From Stratiolaelaps scimitus (taxonomy: Eukaryota; Arthropoda; Arachnida; Mesostigmata; Laelapidae): a DNA stretch of 64,000 bases. Each line of letters begins with the position of its first letter. The stretch's first letter is position 1. The translations under genes and the position numbers were made by a program. The stretch spans positions 12,871,501 to 12,935,500 of the forward strand of contig JABWDB010000002.1 of assembly GCA_019614645.1 (NCBI GenBank), given 5' to 3'. The notes beneath the pieces were generated by a model. It saw only the letters and a program-made list of their open reading frames with translations, was not told where the DNA came from and searched no databases. Positions 61,514-64,000 of the stretch are shown here, one piece after another.

Positions 61514-64000
61514 CTGAAAAAAAAAACAAGCTGTTCGTTAGTTCGCCCTTCGTCAACTATGACTCAGTGATGTTCATGAGTGTTGCGCCAAAACGGACTG
61601 GAAGTACGACTCGAGTTCAGCAAGTCCACGTATTGTGCTCGTAGGCACACCAAACGCATAAATGCGTCTCAACACTTCATAGTGGATATAATAACAAAAG
61701 ATCTAATAGATACTGTAAGAGAGAATCATTTGTAGGGTGACTCTCAGTACCGAGGGCAGTAGAGACTATGAGATGACAGTGGAGTAGTGGGCAGCCTTTT
61801 TCAAACAGACAATCGCTGCTAGGCCCTGGTAGTGACGGCATTTTGCCTAGGCATTCGGCCTAATTTCGACCCGAGCGCCAGCAGCTCTCATCATGCGCGC
61901 ATCATTCTCTCCCCTCCACCCTACTATTCCTCCTTTCAAAGCTTAACTCGCATGTCTACGTCAACTTCGCCGTGACTCAGTCAAGGTCTTCATTCTTGTC
62001 GGCCTGATTCCGGCCCCTCCTACCGCTCCCTCGCCTTTGGTCCTAACCCCATGACCATCTAATGTTCGTGTCTCCGCTCCGAGGAAGGACATACTGTCAA
62101 AGAAGCGCGTGCGAGCGGCGGGCGGTGTATACAGTGACTGTACTCCGCTTCCATGCGCTCAGTCAGTCAGGTTTACACAAGGGAGCGCCTCTCAGAGGCG
62201 ACCTCGTACTCGCAATGGCTCTCTACCGCCATTCGGAGACGGATCCGAATACTCCACGAAACCGTCGACAATCCTTGTGCCGCCTCGCCTTGGCGCGCGA
62301 GCGGCCTACTAACAGCGGACGCGATGGCGCCTTCACGCGGCCGGCTGAGAAATAGAAGAGGAGACACCATCTCCTGGCAACGGTTTGAGCGGCCAGCGCG
62401 CTGTAACGAACTCGCGAGAGCTCCGGGGCTTTCCTCAACACACAGGAGCGCAAAGGAGAAGAGGAAGAGATGCTGCTGCTGGTGCACGCCAGGCTTGCGC
62501 TGCTTGCTTACGCTCGCCTGCTCCCCCGAGACGTGGGCCAGCGACGGCCGACAAGGCGCGGGCTGACGGCGGGCAATCCTTGACGCAACTTTTGGGCTAC
62601 GCTGGCAGCTATATCGTCGCAGTGTCGTGTGAGCGTGAGGAAGTTGAAGGCCACACCGTCGTACTGAGCGGAGCGCTACGAGCTCACGCGAGAGAAGGGG
62701 CGTGGGTGCCGGTGTGGGCTCTCGTGGCCAGAGAGCGGACGGCGTCACTCCTAGCTCGCAGCAGCCAGGCGAAGCGGCGCTTGCGGAGAACGCCGGTCAG
62801 CACAGTGGAAGTGACCGGCCCCTTCCAACCAAGCGGGTCAGTTCCTGCCGACGGTCGACTCCATAAGTAAGTTTTCGTTTCATGCTAGCAAGCGGTGCAG
62901 GCGGAGTGTAGTAACGAAAGCAGCAGCAGCAGCAACAACACAAAAACCGCATTTTTGGGCCATGATATAATGGTGGTTCAGTATGTGATGTGACAACACA
63001 AGTGGCGGCAGAAGCTACAGTCGAAGAGCTGAGTCCTCCTTGATGACTTCGGCTACTCTATTTCGTGCGGAACATTTATTAAAAATTCGCACTCCGCACT
63101 CGATGGGGTGCGTAAAGCAGACAGGAGTAGAACAACAATTTATTGATCCTTTTGTTATAGGAAACGCGGAGAATTCAACGTCACTGTGTGTGGATTGTTG
63201 CAGGTAACGGATTTTTTGTAATTTTTTGGACGAATTCAGTTCAGCGGAAATGACGAGGAAGAATTTTACAGGGTTGAAATGGTAAAGACAGAAAGAATCT
63301 TGTACAATATATTGGCGAATCAGCTCGGCGGTCTTAAACTAAAGGAGCATATTTACGGACTGTCGTACAGGTTGCCTATTCTAGTGTAGTTTGTCGCCCC
63401 TTGAGGACGATGAATGTAGTGAGGTGTGAACAAGAGTCAGCCACGTCCAAAATTTCGACCACTGAACTGGAGCTGCGGGAGTGTTGTATACACTTTTACA
63501 GAATATATGGGGGAGGCAGTCCTGGCCTTCTCAGCGGTGGCACCGTCTACAATAGACGATTGCAGGCCAACTGGGCCGGATTCGGGGAAGGCCGCGTAAA
63601 TGAGAGGGGATCGGCCAACTGGCTCTGCACTGGGTGTCGCTGGCGGGGGTCTGCAATTGAGAAGTTTCAAACTCAGCATGCAGGACCCACCCGGGTAGGA
63701 GGTACGGGCCAGACGCATGGATGCTGAGCTTCACTGGAAGTTCCAGCCATTCACATACAGCCAGTGGTCGACAAACGCGGCAAACTCGGCTGAACACCAA
63801 CGGCGAAGAAGATTCCGTTTGGTCTGTGCCAGCAGTGGAAACAATCTCTCGTCGAGCGTTCAGAACGCCGTCGCCAACTGTCGCAAAGGCTACACATCGG
63901 ACAACAGCTGAAGGACCCTAGCGAAAAGTCCGGTAACATCGTCCTTGGACAGGAGCAAGTTTGTAGAAGAGAAACAGGGGGAGACTATCGATTCGTCGGC
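61514..64000. other. GC-rich region with possible first exon on the plus strand
   Basis: From about 62060 to 62870 the sequence is GC- and CpG-rich, with frames open on both strands, and ends in a consensus donor (CATAA/GTAAGT, exon end 62866). This suits a non-coding or partly coding first exon of a plus-strand gene lying to the right. From 63400 to 63920 several overlapping frames on both strands have no recognisable content. If the SLC4A11-like gene is complete, this stretch would lie in one of its introns or contain its promoter. Confidence 0.35.
62866..62872 (+). other. Candidate splice donor of a GC-rich first exon
   Basis: CATAA/GTAAGT is a near-perfect donor at the sharp edge where GC-rich sequence turns AT-rich. 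No matching acceptor could be chosen with confidence. Confidence 0.3.

Noticed and set aside
62062..62870. Long frames on both strands in GC-rich DNA
   Set aside because: High GC content keeps stops rare. The products are Arg/Ala/Ser-rich with no recognisable domain, so a first exon or promoter is more likely than a coding exon.
1..64000. CRISPR arrays, bacterial operons, prophage or bacterial insertion sequences
   Set aside because: The direct repeats are one coding minisatellite and microsatellites. The genes are spliced animal genes.

Overview
The window is eukaryotic nuclear DNA, almost certainly from an arthropod. It has GT-AG introns, AATAAA poly(A) signals, very many microsatellites, and animal genes (a PEPT-type peptide transporter, MOB2, an SLC4A11-like transporter, a JmjC/cupin protein). 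The low gene density, intronless transporter and MOB genes and short introns would suit a parasitiform mite or tick, but that placement is inference; no marker fixes the species.

Layout. 0-2.5 kb: no supported gene. 2.7-4.8 kb (-): a complete intronless proton-coupled oligopeptide transporter. 8.1-8.9 kb (+): a complete intronless MOB2-like kinase co-activator, followed by microsatellite-rich DNA that may be its 3' UTR. 10.7-21.5 kb: mostly unassigned, with weak coding-like patches near 15.7-17.3 kb. 21.6-26.1 kb (+): a three-exon gene for a 1048-residue protein with a myristoylation-type N terminus, poly-N, poly-P and a C-terminal coiled coil. 26.8-31.4 kb (-): the 3' part of an unrecognised gene whose small exons are joined by phase-0 introns and which ends in 20 copies of a ten-residue Gly/Ser/Thr/Asp repeat. 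It converges tail-to-tail on the previous gene. 33.3-35.8 kb (+): a five-exon gene for a membrane-anchored JmjC/cupin dioxygenase-like protein. 37.5-41.7 kb (+): a multi-exon gene for a type II membrane protein with a cysteine-rich ectodomain and apparently alternative 3' exons. 41.8-60.2 kb: about 18 kb of gene-poor DNA full of AT, ATT, GTT and CT microsatellites, with a strong pyrimidine bias on the + strand and one very G-rich tract. 60.2-61.5 kb (-): the last three coding exons of an SLC4A11-like transporter; its 5' exons are not found. 61.5-64.0 kb: GC-rich DNA that may hold a promoter or first exon on the + strand.

The genes do not form an operon or an obvious pathway: they are independent housekeeping, signalling and membrane genes. 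Multi-exon models here were built by hand by finding splice sites and testing reading-frame phase across every junction. Small non-autonomous repeats (a foldback element, a tRNA-like SINE, a dispersed hairpin repeat and a pair of AT-rich hairpins) sit in introns or between genes in the 27-41 kb interval.
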